Source: Klebsiella sp. RHBSTW-00484
Lineage (GTDB): Bacteria; Pseudomonadota; Gammaproteobacteria; Enterobacterales; Enterobacteriaceae
Length of the DNA: 64,000 nt
Assembly (NCBI RefSeq): GCF_013705725.1
Contig: NZ_CP055481.1
Coordinates: 1,798,001 to 1,862,000 of the forward strand
Direction of reading: 5' to 3'
Part shown: positions 21,907 to 34,544 of the stretch, piece by piece
How positions within the stretch are numbered: the first letter of the stretch is position 1
Layout: each line of letters opens with the position of its first letter
Translations under genes and position numbers: made by a program
The notes under the pieces: generated by a model
Databases searched by the model: none
What the model saw: only the letters and a program-made list of their open reading frames with translations
Told to the model about the DNA's origin: nothing

Positions 21907-22773
21907 ATGGGCCAGCAAGACGAAATACAATCGGTGCTCTTCAACGATAAAAGCCGGGCGCTACAGGTCGATATTGTGGCCGTGCAATCGCAAGTGGTCT
22001 ACGGCAGCGTCGGAAATAGCATTGCGGTACCGGCGATAAAGCAGCACGGCCTGCGGGTGATGGCGGTGCCGACGGTGCTGTTCAGCAATACTCCGCATTA
22101 TGATACGTACTATGGCGGCGTTATTCCGGAAGAGTGGTTTGTCGGGTATTTAAAGGCGCTGGAAGAGCGTGATGCTCTGCGCGAACTGCGTGCGGTCACC
22201 ACTGGCTATATGGGCAGCGCGGTGCAGATTGAACGGTTAGCGCAATGGTTGTGCCGCATCCGCGAGCATCATCCAGATCTTTGCATTCTGGTCGACCCGG
22301 TCATTGGCGATGTGGATAGCGGCATCTACGTCAAGGCGGAGATTCCCGAAGCATATCGCATCCATCTGCTGCCCCTGGCGCAGGTTATCACGCCTAACCT
22401 GTTTGAGCTGGAGACGCTAAGTGGCCTGCCTTGCCACAATCAGCAGGAGGCGATTATCGCTGCGCGCAGCCTGTTATCTGATTCGCTGAAATGGGTAGTG
22501 ATTACCAGCGCGCCGGGAATAGATAACGCCTCGATCAACGTGTTGGTGGTTAGCGCAGAGTCAGTTGAGATGGTGGAACATCCGCGTGTTGAAACGGACC
22601 TGAAGGGCACGGGAGACCTTTTTTGCGCCGAGCTGGTTAGCGGTTTAGTTTGCGGGATGCCGCTGAGCGATGCCGCGCGTGCCGCTGCACAGCGGGTACT
22701 GACGGTGATGACCTGGACTGATGAGCAGGGTTGTGATGAGTTAATTCTTCCACCGCCAGAGGAGGGAGTATGA
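21907..22773 (+). CDS. pdxK: PdxK, pyridoxine/pyridoxal/pyridoxamine kinase
   Basis: PdxK phosphorylates B6 vitamers in the PLP salvage pathway. The 288-residue protein carries the ribokinase-family pattern: [20 protein letters not shown] near residue 35, [13 protein letters not shown] near 133, and the ATP-site motif [13 protein letters not shown] near 233. The start is set by a very strong ribosome site (GGAGGAGAAAGG). Its stop overlaps the ATG of the next small gene (ATGA). It is longer at the N-terminus than E. coli PdxK by a few residues ([10 protein letters not shown]). Confidence 0.96.
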   Translation: MGQQDEIQSVLFNDKSRALQVDIVAVQSQVVYGSVGNSIAVPAIKQHGLRVMAVPTVLFSNTPHYDTYYGGVIPEEWFVGYLKALEERDALRELRAVTTGYMGSAVQIERLAQWLCRIREHHPDLCILVDPVIGDVDSGIYVKAEIPEAYRIHLLPLAQVITPNLFELETLSGLPCHNQQEAIIAARSLLSDSLKWVVITSAPGIDNASINVLVVSAESVEMVEHPRVETDLKGTGDLFCAELVSGLVCGMPLSDAARAAAQRVLTVMTWTDEQGCDELILPPPEEGV

Positions 22774-23009
22774 AGAGCTACCGTTTAGTGGTTCGTCAGC
22801 TGGGAAGAGTTGTTGGACATTTTGATACCTCAGGCAGTGAGGCGCTGGAAGATGCCTGCGAAGTCAGCTCGCTGTTTGGGGCGGTTGGCGGATATCAGTG
22901 TGATTTGCTGGTCTCTGACAGCGAGAAGCGGATTCTGGAAAGCTCTCCGGAGGGTATGAAGGTGTTGTCGAGAGAGAAATGCTATCGACCGCTTAAAGCG
23001 ACGATATAA
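22770..23009 (+). CDS. Small uncharacterised protein coupled to pdxK
   Basis: This is a 79-residue protein whose ATG overlaps the pdxK stop (ATGA), preceded by GGAGGGAGT, so co-translation with pdxK is very likely. It is a soluble mixed-charge protein with two cysteines in the first half (YQCDLL and DACEVS), and no signal or membrane segment. I do not recognise a domain and know of no counterpart after E. coli pdxK. A role linked to B6 metabolism is inferred from position only. Confidence 0.8.
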   Translation: MKSYRLVVRQLGRVVGHFDTSGSEALEDACEVSSLFGAVGGYQCDLLVSDSEKRILESSPEGMKVLSREKCYRPLKATI

Positions 23010-23012
23010 AAA

Positions 23013-23036
23013 AATGGCGCCCTTAGAGGCGCCATT
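23013..23036 (-). terminator. Terminator of the pts operon (crr end)
   Basis: A 9-bp stem AATGGCGCC / GGCGCCATT with a 6-base loop is followed on the minus strand by a run of seven T. It lies between the converging small gene at 22770 and crr, and may act weakly in both directions. Confidence 0.85.
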
Positions 23037-23051
23037 CTTCTGCGGCAAGAA

Positions 23052-23561
23052 TTACTTCTTGATGCGGATAACCGGGGTTTCACCCACGGTTACGCTACCG
23101 GACAGTTTGATCAGCTCTTTGATCTCGTCCATGTTGGAGATAACAACCGGAGTCAGGGTAGACTTGGCTTTTTCTTCCAGCAGCGGCAGATCGAATTCGA
23201 TAACCGGGTCGCCGACTTTCACACGTTGGCCTTCTTCAGCGATACGTTTGAAACCTTCGCCTTTCAGTTCAACGGTATCAATACCGAAGTGAACGAACAG
23301 CTCAATGCCGCTATCAGATTCGATAGAGAACGCATGATTGGTTTCAAAAATTTTACCGATGGTACCATCTACCGGCGCAACCATTTTGTTGCCAGTAGGT
23401 TTGATGGCAATGCCATCACCCACAATTTTTTCCGCAAAAACGACATCCGGCACGTCTTCGATGTTGACGATCTCGCCAGAGAGCGGGGCAACAATCTCAA
23501 TAGTTCCGGTGTCTTTTTTGTCATCAGAAACCAGAGATTTCAATTTATCGAACAAACCCAT
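23052..23561 (-). CDS. crr: Crr, glucose-specific phosphotransferase enzyme IIA
   Basis: EIIA-Glc accepts phosphate from HPr, passes it to EIICB-Glc, and controls inducer exclusion and adenylate cyclase. The 169-residue protein has both active-site histidines, His76 (FETNHAFSI) and His91 ([13 protein letters not shown]), counted with the initiator Met. The N-terminal amphipathic tail [13 protein letters not shown] is present. It is the last gene of ptsHI-crr, 42 bases after ptsI. Confidence 0.98.
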   Translation of the reverse strand: MGLFDKLKSLVSDDKKDTGTIEIVAPLSGEIVNIEDVPDVVFAEKIVGDGIAIKPTGNKMVAPVDGTIGKIFETNHAFSIESDSGIELFVHFGIDTVELKGEGFKRIAEEGQRVKVGDPVIEFDLPLLEEKAKSTLTPVVISNMDEIKELIKLSGSVTVGETPVIRIKK

Positions 23562-23603
23562 GATCTTCTCCTAAGCAGTAATTTGGGCCGCGCATCTCGT
23601 GGA

Positions 23604-25331
23604 TTAGCAGATTGTTTTTTCTTCAATGAACTTGTTAACCAGCGTCATTAACTCGTCCGTTGTCGGTTGAGCAAGAGCCTGCTCTGCTAATACTTTCGCA
23701 TCTTCGAAGTTCGTGTTACGAATAATCTTCTTGATGCGCGGGATGGAAATGGCGCTCATAGAGAATTCGTCCAGCCCCATACCCAGCAACAGAAGTGTAG
23801 CACGTTCATCGCCCGCAAGCTCACCACACATGCCAGTCCATTTACCTTCAGCATGAGAAGCATCAATAACTTGCTTAATCAGCGTCAGGACGGACGGTGA
23901 CATTGGCTGGTAAAGATGTGAAATCATATCATTACCACGGTCAACTGCCAGAGTATACTGCGTTAAATCATTGGTACCGATACTAAAGAAATCAACTTCT
24001 TTGGCTAAGTGACGAGCGATTGTCGCGGCGGCAGGGGTTTCTACCATTACGCCAATTTCAATGGCTTCATCAAAAGCTTTACCTTCGTCACGCAGTTCCT
24101 GTTTGTAGATCTCGATCTCTTTGCGCAGCGCGCGAACTTCTTCAACAGAGATGATCATCGGGAACATAATGCGCAGTTTACCGAAAGCAGAAGCACGCAG
24201 GATGGCGCGTACCTGGTCACGCAGGATCTCTTTACGATCCATTGCGATACGGATAGCACGCCAGCCGAGGAACGGGTTCTCTTCTTTCGGGAAGTTCATG
24301 TACGGCAACTCTTTGTCGCCGCCGATATCCATGGTACGAACGATAACGGCCTGAGAGCCGCACGCTTCGGCAACCGCTTTGTAAGCTGCAAACTGTTCTT
24401 CTTCAGTCGGCAGCGAGTCGCGGTCCATGAACAGGAATTCAGTACGATACAAACCTACGCCTTCCGCGCCGTTGCGCTCAGCGCCTTCGACGTCACGGAC
24501 GGTGCCGATGTTAGCGCAGACTTCAACCTGATGGCCGTCCAGCGTAATTGCCGGCAGGTCTTTCAGTTTAGCCAGTTCCGCTTTCTCTTCAGCAACCTGA
24601 GCCTGCAGATTACGCAGTTCTTCGATTTGTTCGTTTGTTGGGTTAACCAGAACCTGGTTATTCACCGCGTCGAGGACCAAATAATCGCCGTTTTTCACCT
24701 GAGCGGTAACGCTACCGGTGCCCACGATGGCAGGCAGTTCAAGGGAACGCGCCATGATAGAGGTGTGGGAAGTACGACCACCAGCATCAGTAATAAAGCC
24801 TAGTACTTTGTCCAGGTTCAACTGTGCCGTTTCAGACGGGGTGAGGTCAGCAGCAACCAGGATAACTTCATCCTGAATCGCGCCCAGATCAATGATGGCC
24901 AGGCCGAGGATGTTGCGCAGTAGACGTTTACCGATATCGCGTACGTCAGCCGCACGCTCTTTCAGGTATTCATCATCCAGCTCTTCCAGTGCAATAGCCT
25001 GACCTTCGATAACTTCATTGGCTGCCGCGTCGGCAGTCATGTGCTTATCTTTAATCAGGGCTATGATTTCCTGCTCAAGCTCCTCATCTTCCAGCAGCAT
25101 GATGTGCCCTTCGAAGATGGCTTCTTTTTCTTCACCGAAAGTTTCACCAGCTTTGGTTTTGATGACCTCCAGCTGGGCGGAGGCCTTGGTGCGGCCACTC
25201 AGAAAACGTTCAACTTCCTGATCAACCTTATCGGCAGAAATTTTCTTCCGGTCGATGACTACTTCATCTTCTTTCAGCAGGAGTGCCTTGCCAAAAGCGA
25301 TACCCGGGGATGCTAAAATGCCTGAAATCAT
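23604..25331 (-). CDS. ptsI: PtsI, PTS enzyme I
   Basis: Enzyme I transfers phosphate from phosphoenolpyruvate to HPr. It is 575 residues, the full length. The phosphorylated histidine is His189 in [17 protein letters not shown]. The C-terminal PEP-binding barrel shows [20 protein letters not shown] near 295 and the active-site cysteine in [13 protein letters not shown] near 500. It lies 44 bases after ptsH and 42 bases before crr, the universal enteric order. Confidence 0.99.
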   Translation of the reverse strand: MISGILASPGIAFGKALLLKEDEVVIDRKKISADKVDQEVERFLSGRTKASAQLEVIKTKAGETFGEEKEAIFEGHIMLLEDEELEQEIIALIKDKHMTADAAANEVIEGQAIALEELDDEYLKERAADVRDIGKRLLRNILGLAIIDLGAIQDEVILVAADLTPSETAQLNLDKVLGFITDAGGRTSHTSIMARSLELPAIVGTGSVTAQVKNGDYLVLDAVNNQVLVNPTNEQIEELRNLQAQVAEEKAELAKLKDLPAITLDGHQVEVCANIGTVRDVEGAERNGAEGVGLYRTEFLFMDRDSLPTEEEQFAAYKAVAEACGSQAVIVRTMDIGGDKELPYMNFPKEENPFLGWRAIRIAMDRKEILRDQVRAILRASAFGKLRIMFPMIISVEEVRALRKEIEIYKQELRDEGKAFDEAIEIGVMVETPAAATIARHLAKEVDFFSIGTNDLTQYTLAVDRGNDMISHLYQPMSPSVLTLIKQVIDASHAEGKWTGMCGELAGDERATLLLLGMGLDEFSMSAISIPRIKKIIRNTNFEDAKVLAEQALAQPTTDELMTLVNKFIEEKTIC

Positions 25332-25375
25332 AACCCTACCTTACTTGTGACTGATATTAAAAAGAACCCGTGAAC

Positions 25376-25633
25376 TTACTCGAGTTCAGCCATCAGTTTA
25401 ACCAGATGCTCAACTGCTTTTTGCTCATCTTCGCCTTCGGCAGAAAGAGTCACAACGGTACCCTGAGTCAGACCCAGAGTTTGCAGTTTGAACAGGCTTT
25501 TGGCGCTGGCGCTTTTGCCGTTGGAGGTAACAGTGATCTCAGAAGTGAAGCCTTTTGCTTCTTTAACAAACTGAGCAGCAGGGCGGGTGTGCAGACCGTT
25601 CGGAGCGGTAATAGTAACTTCTTGCTGGAACAT
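25376..25633 (-). CDS. ptsH: PtsH, phosphocarrier protein HPr
   Basis: HPr relays phosphate from enzyme I to the sugar-specific EII proteins. It is 85 residues, the canonical length, with the phosphorylated His15 in [12 protein letters not shown] and Ser46 in [13 protein letters not shown]. It is the first gene of ptsH-ptsI-crr, preceded by a long leader region holding the pts promoters. Confidence 0.99.
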   Translation of the reverse strand: MFQQEVTITAPNGLHTRPAAQFVKEAKGFTSEITVTSNGKSASAKSLFKLQTLGLTQGTVVTLSAEGEDEQKAVEHLVKLMAELE

Positions 25634-26014
25634 TATATTTCCCCAACTTATAGGTTTAGTGTTGTGGACCTAAAGTTTAGCCTAACGGCCAAACTTTAGC
25701 CTGTATCGTTAGCGCCGGCATTACGTGTCCGGCTCCGGCACCAGCAGCAGTGAATCGCCGCGTGAACCTTCAGGCCGTTGACGTCTACCACGTCATTAAA
25801 CATTATGCCGCGAAAGGAAGACTTGAACCAAATCATAAAATCGATTCAGCTTATGGAAATCCAAATCCGAATAATTTCGCGCATCAAAATAAATGTGCTG
25901 GTTAAATACCAGACCCAACGAAGTGAATCAATGCCAGGAGGGGTAAAAATTTGAACTGTGCCACAAAAAAGCACCTGAAAAGGTGCTTTTTTACACGATG
26001 TTAACAGGCTGGCA
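25634..26014 (-). promoter_or_regulatory. ptsH promoter/leader region with Cra-like site and cysK terminator
   Basis: This 381-base gap has no gene. On the minus strand GCTGAATCGATTTTA (25836-25850) resembles the Cra (FruR) site described upstream of E. coli ptsH. An upstream hairpin AAAAAGCACC / GGTGCTTTTTT (about 25965-25991) ends cysK transcription. The pts operon in enterics has multiple promoters controlled by CRP and Cra; exact start points cannot be assigned here. Confidence 0.6.
25965..25991 (-). terminator. cysK terminator
   Basis: The inverted repeat AAAAAGCACCTGAAAAGGTG continues into CTTTTTT. It is located 24-50 bases past the cysK stop on the minus strand and is followed by T residues in that direction. 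Confidence 0.8.
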
Positions 26015-26986
26015 CTACTGTTGCAGTTCTTTCTCTGTGAAGAGATCAGCAAATAATGCAGTGCTTAAATAGCGTTCACCTGAAGAGGGTAGGATAACCA
26101 CAATATTCTTATTGGTAAAGGCTTCATCTTCCTGAAGCTTCAGCGCAGCAGCAACGGCTGCACCGGAAGAGATACCGGCCAGAATACCTTCCTCTTCCAT
26201 CAGGCGACGTGCGGTTGAAATGGCTTCTTCGTTGGTGATAGCAACGACTTTATCAACCAGCTTCAAATCCAGGTTGCCCGGAATAAAGCCAGCGCCAATG
26301 CCTTGAATTTTGTGCGGGCCGGGTTTTAGCTCCTCACCTGCCAGCGCCTGGGCGATAACCGGGGAGTCGGTGGGTTCAACCGCGACGGTAATCAGATCTT
26401 TTTTACCTTTGGTGCCTTTGATGTAACGACTTACGCCGGTCAGCGTACCGCCGGTACCGACTCCGGAGATGAAGACATCAACCTGACCGTCAGTATCTTC
26501 CCAGATTTCCGGGCCGGTGGTCTTTTCATGAATTTCCGGGTTGGCCGGGTTGCTGAACTGCTGGAGCAGTAAGAATTTCTCTGGGTTGCCCGCGACGATT
26601 TCTTCGGCTTTCTGGATTGCACCCTTCATGCCTTTCGCGCCTTCGGTTAATACCAGATTAGCACCTAATGCTTTCAACAGCTTGCGGCGCTCAATGCTCA
26701 TAGTTTCTGGCATTGTCAGCGTTAGCTTATAGCCACGTGCTGCTGCGACGTAGGCAAGTGCAATTCCGGTGTTACCGCTGGTCGGTTCTACCAACTCAAC
26801 GCCTGGTTTTAGTACACCGCGTTTTTCGGCATCCCAAATCATATTGGCACCGATACGGCATTTCACGCTAAAGCTCGGGTTACGCGATTCTACCTTTGCC
26901 AGGATGCGTCCGTTACCGATTCGGTTCAGTCGTACTAGCGGCGTATGACCGATAGTCAGGGAGTTGTCTTCAAAAATCTTACTCAT
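26015..26986 (-). CDS. cysK: CysK, O-acetylserine sulfhydrylase A
   Basis: CysK is the main PLP-dependent cysteine synthase, working with sulfide and bound by serine acetyltransferase. It is 323 residues, full length. The PLP lysine is Lys42 in [29 protein letters not shown] near 70 binds the substrate, and [15 protein letters not shown] near 230 is characteristic. It lies downstream of cysZ on the same strand, upstream of ptsHI-crr, the normal enteric arrangement. CysB control is expected from the family. Confidence 0.99.
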   Translation of the reverse strand: MSKIFEDNSLTIGHTPLVRLNRIGNGRILAKVESRNPSFSVKCRIGANMIWDAEKRGVLKPGVELVEPTSGNTGIALAYVAAARGYKLTLTMPETMSIERRKLLKALGANLVLTEGAKGMKGAIQKAEEIVAGNPEKFLLLQQFSNPANPEIHEKTTGPEIWEDTDGQVDVFISGVGTGGTLTGVSRYIKGTKGKKDLITVAVEPTDSPVIAQALAGEELKPGPHKIQGIGAGFIPGNLDLKLVDKVVAITNEEAISTARRLMEEEGILAGISSGAAVAAALKLQEDEAFTNKNIVVILPSSGERYLSTALFADLFTEKELQQ

Positions 26987-27151
26987 GGCCCGTCCTTAAC
27001 TGTATGAAATTTGGGAGTACGGCTTCAGCATACCCGCTTAAAGAATATGCGGAAGTAAGGATTTAGCATATCTATATTCGCAAGAGAAATAATGGCAAGC
27101 CATAAGTAATAAGGAGCGGCATAAGCCGCTCCGCAAGAAGAGAGGAGGGGA
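26987..27151 (-). promoter_or_regulatory. cysZ-cysK intergenic region with cysZ terminator and cysK promoter
   Basis: A perfect 8-bp hairpin GGAGCGGC / GCCGCTCC (27113-27132) lies just after the cysZ stop and is followed on the minus strand by T-rich sequence, so it probably terminates cysZ. The remaining A+T-rich bases before cysK should hold its CysB-activated promoter, but I cannot point to a single clear CysB site. Confidence 0.5.
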
Positions 27152-27913
27152 TTACTTCCACATGGCGTGTTTGTCGCGGTAGCAATCGACCCACATCGCC
27201 GTTGCACCGCAAATGGCCACCGGCAAAATGACCAGATTCAGTACCGGAATCATGGTAAACAGGCTGGTCAGGGCACCAAATTGCATATTGGTTACTTTGC
27301 GGGTACGCAGCGCCTCACGCATGGTTTTAAACGGCACTTTATGGTTATCAAAAGGGTAATCGCAGTACTGAATTGCCAGCATCCAGGCACTGAACAGGAA
27401 CCACAGTACGGGTGCAACGGTCTGGCCGATGCCGGGGATGAAATAGAGAATTAAAAGCACGATTGCCCGTGGGAGATACCAGGCAAACTTCTGCCATTCA
27501 CGCTTCATAATGCGTGGCACATCTTTCATTATGCCGAAAACTCCGACATCCGGAGGCGTTGCGCCGGTGAGGCGCGCTTCAAGCTGCTCAGCCAGTAGAC
27601 CGCTAAAGGGGGCGGCTATCCAGTTGGCAATCGTCGAAAAGAAGTAGCCAAAGACCAGCAGAATGGAGATAACCACTATCGGCCACAGCAAATAGTTAAG
27701 CCATTGCAGCCATTCCGGTACACGGCTCATCAGCGAAGGGAGCCAGCTACCCAAGCGAGTGAATAACCACCAGAAGGCTCCACCCATCAAAATGATGTTG
27801 ACGAGTAAAGGGAGGAATACGTATCGACGGATCCCCGGTAGCCCGATCAGTTTCCAGCCCTGCGAAAAATAATAGACGCCACTACGCGGGGTCGTTGCGG
27901 ATGATGAAACCAT
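27152..27913 (-). CDS. cysZ: CysZ, sulfate permease
   Basis: CysZ is an inner-membrane sulfate channel that supports assimilatory sulfate uptake. The 253-residue protein has four main hydrophobic stretches (around residues 30-52, 68-95, 145-175 and 210-235) and the block [20 protein letters not shown]. The ATG at 27913 is chosen because it gives the family start MVSSS; an upstream in-frame ATG at 27940 would add nine residues. It diverges from zipA. Confidence 0.97.
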   Translation of the reverse strand: MVSSSATTPRSGVYYFSQGWKLIGLPGIRRYVFLPLLVNIILMGGAFWWLFTRLGSWLPSLMSRVPEWLQWLNYLLWPIVVISILLVFGYFFSTIANWIAAPFSGLLAEQLEARLTGATPPDVGVFGIMKDVPRIMKREWQKFAWYLPRAIVLLILYFIPGIGQTVAPVLWFLFSAWMLAIQYCDYPFDNHKVPFKTMREALRTRKVTNMQFGALTSLFTMIPVLNLVILPVAICGATAMWVDCYRDKHAMWK

Positions 27914-28143
27914 AGTCAGGCAATGCTCCTTTTTTGACATCCAGACTGAATGCCGGGATATTTTATCGGGTTAGCAGACAATAACCAGTTAGGAAATGTT
28001 CGAAAAAACAGCAAAAAGCACGATTTAGTTCATCTTTATGTAGTGAAAGCCCCAGACGCACTTGCACTTGATGTAATCGACAAATACTCTTAGTGAGTAA
28101 ATGTTTGCCGTGGTGGCAAGGTGTTAGAACAACAGAGAATATA
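27914..28143. promoter_or_regulatory. cysZ / zipA divergent promoter region
   Basis: This is a 230-base A+T-rich gap between outward-reading genes. It must carry both promoters; no operator could be identified with confidence. Confidence 0.35.
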
Positions 28144-29154
28144 ATGATGCAGGATTTGCGTCTGATATTAATCATTGTTGGCGCGATCGCCATAATCGCT
28201 TTACTGGTGCACGGTTTTTGGACCAGCCGTAAAGAACGTTCTTCGATGTTTCGCGATCGCCCACTAAAACGTATGAAGTCTCGCGACGATGAAGAGTCGG
28301 AAGGCGATGACTTTGATGGCGATGTTGAAGGCGTTGGTGAAGTCCGGGTTCATCGGGTTAATCACGCGCCGAATGGGACTCATGGGGAGCATGAAGCACC
28401 TCATCAGGCACCGCAACACCAGTATCAGCCGCCTTATGAGCGTCAGGCGCAGCAGCCTGTGCATCAGGAGGAGCCTGCTCGTGCGCCGCAGCCATCTCAT
28501 CAGCCGCAGCCACATCAGCAGCCAGTTCATACACAGGCTCCGGTTCAGCAACCGCATCACGTTGCGCCGACACAGCAGCCCGTGCCGCCGCAGCCCCAGC
28601 AACCTGTTCAACATGTGCAGCAGCCAGTTCAGCATGCGCCGCAATCGGTTCAACAACCTGCAGTCGCTCCGCAGCCGGTACCTGAACCTCAGGCCGCTCC
28701 TGAACCGCAGCCAGCACCGCAGCCTAAAGAGCGTAAAGAAACGGTCATTGTGATGAACGTTGCCGCGCACCATGGTTCGCAGCTTAATGGTGAGCTATTA
28801 ATCAACAGCATCCAGCAGGCTGGCTTCAAATTCGGCGATATGAATATTTTCCATCGCCACCTCAGTCCTGACGGTAGCGGCCAGGTCTTGTTCAGCCTGG
28901 CGAATATGGTAAAACCAGGCACATTCAATCCGGATAGCATGGCGGATATGATGACGCCAGGGATCACTATCTTTATGCAGGTTCCGTCCTTTGGCGATGA
29001 GCTGCAAAACTTTAAGTTGATGCTGCAATCCGCGCAGTACATTGCCGATGAAGTTGGTGGTGTCGTGCTGGACGATCAGCGTCGTATGATGACGCCGCAA
29101 AAATTGCGTGAATACCAGGACCGCATTCGCGAAGTGAAAGAGGCTAACGCCTGA
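28144..29154 (+). CDS. zipA: ZipA, FtsZ-anchoring cell-division protein
   Basis: ZipA tethers FtsZ filaments to the inner membrane at the division site. The N-terminal anchor is residues 6-27 ([20 protein letters not shown]), followed by a charged region, a Pro/Gln/His-rich linker of roughly residues 90-195, and the FtsZ-binding domain from about 197 ([20 protein letters not shown]). Two ATGs are adjacent (28144, 28147); MMQDLRL is the family start. An in-frame start at 28093 is rejected. It is 336 residues, and ligA follows after a terminator. Confidence 0.97.
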   Translation: MMQDLRLILIIVGAIAIIALLVHGFWTSRKERSSMFRDRPLKRMKSRDDEESEGDDFDGDVEGVGEVRVHRVNHAPNGTHGEHEAPHQAPQHQYQPPYERQAQQPVHQEEPARAPQPSHQPQPHQQPVHTQAPVQQPHHVAPTQQPVPPQPQQPVQHVQQPVQHAPQSVQQPAVAPQPVPEPQAAPEPQPAPQPKERKETVIVMNVAAHHGSQLNGELLINSIQQAGFKFGDMNIFHRHLSPDGSGQVLFSLANMVKPGTFNPDSMADMMTPGITIFMQVPSFGDELQNFKLMLQSAQYIADEVGGVVLDDQRRMMTPQKLREYQDRIREVKEANA

Positions 29155-29186
29155 TTCATCTTCCTGAGTTTCGTCTACTTATCCTG

Positions 29187-29211
29187 AACCCCCGCCCGTC
29201 GGGGGTTTTTT
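29187..29211 (+). terminator. zipA terminator
   Basis: The hairpin AACCCCCGCCCGTCGGGGGTT is followed by TTTT, ending about 18 bases before ligA. ligA therefore probably has its own promoter or relies on partial read-through. Confidence 0.85.
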
Positions 29212-29219
29212 ATCATTGA

Positions 29220-31460
<2,241 letters not shown>

Positions 31461-31464
<4 letters not shown>

Positions 31465-32459
31465 GCTTCGGAGGCGCGGGTCTTTTCCTGCGCCTGTAAC
31501 GCTTCGGCCTGGCGCTTATAACGACGCGCCAGCACGGCGCACACCATCAGCTGAATCTGATGGAAGATCATTAGCGGTAGCACCATTATCCCTAGTATTG
31601 AGGTCGGGAAGAGAATGTTGGCCATCGGGATTCCGTTTGCCAGGCTCTTTTTCGATCCGCAGAAGACAATCGTAATCTCATCCGCTTTATTGAAGCCGCA
31701 CTTGCGCGCCACAAACACGTTGATAGCAATCACAATCGCCAGCAGAACAATGCTAACCACGACGATAAACAGTAGCGATCCGACGCCCACTTTGTGCCAG
31801 ATGCCGTTCACAACCGCCTCACTGAACGCGGAGTAAACGACCAGCAAGATTGAAGTCTGATCGGTTTTTGAGATCCACTTTTTATGTTTTGCCACCCAAT
31901 TGCCAATCCATGGGCGAGAAAGATGCCCCAGAACAAATGGCAGCAGCAGTTGCAGCATGATCTTGCCAACTTGCTCAAGGCTTCCGCCCGCGCCGTGCAA
32001 ATTCATCAGCAGGCCAACCAGCAGCGGTGAAATAAAAATCCCCAGAAGACTTGAGGCTGATGCCGAGCACACTGCCGCAGCGACGTTGCCGCCCGCCAGC
32101 GAGGTAAACGCGATGGCGGACTGTACGGTGGCTGGCAGAATGCAGAGATAAATAAAGCCGGTGTACAGCGCCGGATCAACGTTTATTGGCGCCCACCATG
32201 CGAACAGTACGCCGAGGACGGGGAAGACGATAAAGGTGCTGCACATCACCCAGAGGTGTAAACGCCAGTGGCTACCACCGGCAACGATCGCTTCGCGGGA
32301 GAGTTTCGCCCCGTGCATAAAGAACAGCAGGGCGATGGCGGCGGTGGTTAAATGTTCAAAGAATGGGACAAATCCACCGCGTGCCGGAAAAAAGGAGGCC
32401 AGCAGGACGACGGTGACTAAGGTGAGAGTAAATGGATCAAGAATGCGGAAAAATTTCAT
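31461..32459 (-). CDS. yfeH: YfeH, bile acid:sodium symporter-family transporter
   Basis: This is a 332-residue inner-membrane protein with about ten hydrophobic segments. It belongs to the SBF-like (bile acid:Na+ symporter) family represented by E. coli YfeH; TIVFCGSKKSLANGIPMANI near residue 260 is a conserved block. The substrate is unknown. It diverges from yfeR, the LysR gene next to it, which may regulate it. Confidence 0.93.
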
Positions 32460-32548
32460 AAACGCTCCTGAAAATCGATGCGACTATTGTGCTTTCTTTA
32501 GTTTGAGAAATAAAATCGATTTATTGCATCTATTCATGAAAAAAAGAG

Positions 32549-33475
32549 ATGAATTATTCGCTACGTCAGTTAAAGGTGTTTGTGACCGTCGCTCGTGCCA
32601 GGAGCTTTAGCCGGGCAGGGGAGAGTATCGGCCTGAGCCAGTCGGCGGTGAGCCATAGCGTCAAAGAGCTGGAGCATCAAACCGGGGTGCGTCTACTCGA
32701 CCGAACCACCCGGGAGGTGGTGCTCACGGAAGCGGGACAGCAGCTGGCGGCCAGACTGGAGCGTCTGCTGGATGAATTGAACAGTACGCTGCGTGAGGCC
32801 GGGCGCGTCGGGCAGCAGCTTACTGGAACCGTCAGAGTTGCCGCCAGTCAGACCATTTCTGCCCACCTGATCCCGCAGTGCATTGCATACGCTAATCGAC
32901 GCTACCCTGAGATCGATTTTGTTCTCCACGACCGCCCTCAGCAATGGGTGCTGGAGAGCATCCGTCAGGGAGAAGTGGATTTTGGCATCGTTATCGATCC
33001 TGGAGCCGCCACCGATTTAGAGTGCGAGACGGTACTGGCGGAGCCGTTTTTGTTGCTTTGCCGCCACGATCACTCTTTTGCCCAACGATACTCTGTGGGC
33101 TGGCTGGAGCTACAGCAGCAGCGGCTGGTGTTACAGGATTATGCGTCCGGTAGCCGTCCGCTTATCGATGCGGCTCTCGCTGGATTTTCCGTTGAAGCGA
33201 AGATTGTGCAGGAGATTGGCCATCCAGCGACACTATTTCCGATGGTTGAAGCGGGAATTGGCATCAGTATATTACCGGCGTTAGCCCTGCCGCTTCCTCA
33301 GGGAAGCCATTTGCAGGTGAAGCGGTTAACGCCGGTAGTTGAACGGCAACTGATGTTGGCACGGCGTAAAAACCGGTCGTTATCAACTGCTGCAGAGGCG
33401 TTGTGGGAGGTCGTCAGGTCCCAGGCCAGCGAGTTGACCGCATGCCGTGCGGCAGATCCTCTCTATCAAATATAG
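32549..33475 (+). CDS. yfeR: YfeR, LysR-family transcription regulator
   Basis: This is a 308-residue LysR regulator with an N-terminal winged helix ([20 protein letters not shown], recognition helix [20 protein letters not shown]) and a C-terminal periplasmic-binding-like sensor domain. It is divergent from yfeH, and YfeR in Salmonella is known to control yfeH in response to osmolarity. The 89-base gap between the two genes contains the likely operator. The start has only a weak ribosome site (AAAGAG). Confidence 0.92.
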   Translation: MNYSLRQLKVFVTVARARSFSRAGESIGLSQSAVSHSVKELEHQTGVRLLDRTTREVVLTEAGQQLAARLERLLDELNSTLREAGRVGQQLTGTVRVAASQTISAHLIPQCIAYANRRYPEIDFVLHDRPQQWVLESIRQGEVDFGIVIDPGAATDLECETVLAEPFLLLCRHDHSFAQRYSVGWLELQQQRLVLQDYASGSRPLIDAALAGFSVEAKIVQEIGHPATLFPMVEAGIGISILPALALPLPQGSHLQVKRLTPVVERQLMLARRKNRSLSTAAEALWEVVRSQASELTACRAADPLYQI

Positions 33476-33506
33476 TCGACCTGCCGCTTCAGGCAGGCGC
33501 AAAAGA

Positions 33507-34271
33507 TTAAAATTGATATTTGAGGGAGTAAATAATGCCGTCCTGAAGAAAAGTTTCCCCAAGCTTATTCTTCGCGTAGCGATACTGAACGCCTGCTGTC
33601 AGATGAGGTGTCGCATTCCACCACAGCGCCACAGCGCCGTTAAGCCCATCTTTACCACCGTTGCCCGCAGCATAGGTTGCAGCGCGGTCAAATTCATATT
33701 CATTCCAGTTGGTCAGGGTGAATTTTTCACTACCCAGCATAAAGCTATATCCGGCTACCCAGCCCAGCACATAACCATTGTCGCCGCTATAATACGTTTG
33801 ATCGGTATAGCGTTTGGCGAAGAAGGGTTTAAACCAGTAACCATTGCCGGTGAAATTATATCCGAGACCATAGAGAAACATATCATCATGGAAATTCACT
33901 CGATCGGGCGAACCGTAGGTGCCGTATGCGTGTAAATAGAGGTTTAATCCGGTATCGCCCAAATAAATACGGTTGGTATTTTTAAACGTATAGCGCTGTT
34001 CGCTACCGGGCTTGTCATGACGGCCATTGTAGAAATTTTCCCAATCAAAAAATCCATACATTTCCCCCCAGCTAAAGTTGGCACCACCTTCAAGTTCCAG
34101 ATAGCCGAAATCATCTTTGTGGGATTTTTTGCCAGACTTCTCTGTCGTGCTTGATGTCCAGTCGAGGTAATGCAGGCCAAGATTGGCGAAACCACCTTTA
34201 AATTCAGCCTGTACGGTATGAGGTAAAACCAATGCGGCGGCAAAACTTAAATTTATAAGCGTTTTATTCAT
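33507..34271 (-). CDS. yfeN: YfeN, Tsx-family outer-membrane channel
   Basis: This is a 254-residue outer-membrane beta-barrel with a signal peptide (MNKTLINLSFAAALVLPHTVQA) and a terminal aromatic strand ending YSLKYQF, as needed for barrel insertion. It matches the nucleoside-specific Tsx/OmpK-like family and YfeN, which sits next to the xanthosine genes. It probably passes nucleosides, but this is inference. The start at 34271 gives a clean signal peptide; an in-frame ATG at 34283 is possible. Confidence 0.9.
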   Translation of the reverse strand: MNKTLINLSFAAALVLPHTVQAEFKGGFANLGLHYLDWTSSTTEKSGKKSHKDDFGYLELEGGANFSWGEMYGFFDWENFYNGRHDKPGSEQRYTFKNTNRIYLGDTGLNLYLHAYGTYGSPDRVNFHDDMFLYGLGYNFTGNGYWFKPFFAKRYTDQTYYSGDNGYVLGWVAGYSFMLGSEKFTLTNWNEYEFDRAATYAAGNGGKDGLNGAVALWWNATPHLTAGVQYRYAKNKLGETFLQDGIIYSLKYQF

Positions 34272-34283
34272 GGGGTGTTCCAT

Positions 34284-34544
34284 CTGCCAGAAATATAAAA
34301 ATGTAGGTGTTTATTTTATTTTGCTGTGGGCCCCAGCAGATGACATCTTATTCAAAAAAGAGAAGGTAAAACCAATATTTAATTATTGATAATCGATAGG
34401 TAAACGATCTGAATGAGGTTTATGTCATCAATATAGAAAGGATATCAATCATTACGGGAAAGTGTATTGGTAAACGATAGTCTTCTCTCGTTATAAACAA
34501 GAGGTACACAACACTTTCCGATTATTCAGCCTTAAGGATCTATC
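34284..34544. promoter_or_regulatory. yfeN / xapA divergent control region
   Basis: The 261-base gap contains a direct repeat GGTAAACGAT at 34399-34408 and 34469-34478. It also has an inverted pair GGAAAGTGT (34457-34465) and ACACTTTCC (34511-34519). XapR activates xapAB in E. coli with xanthosine; these repeats are candidate binding sites by inference. Confidence 0.45.

Noticed and set aside
24009..24803. A 264-codon plus-strand frame inside ptsI
   Set aside because: It lies wholly antisense to ptsI, whose catalytic motifs are intact, and shows no known domain.
28264..28773. Long alternative frames within the zipA linker
   Set aside because: They come from the Pro/Gln/His-rich low-complexity linker of zipA read in other frames.
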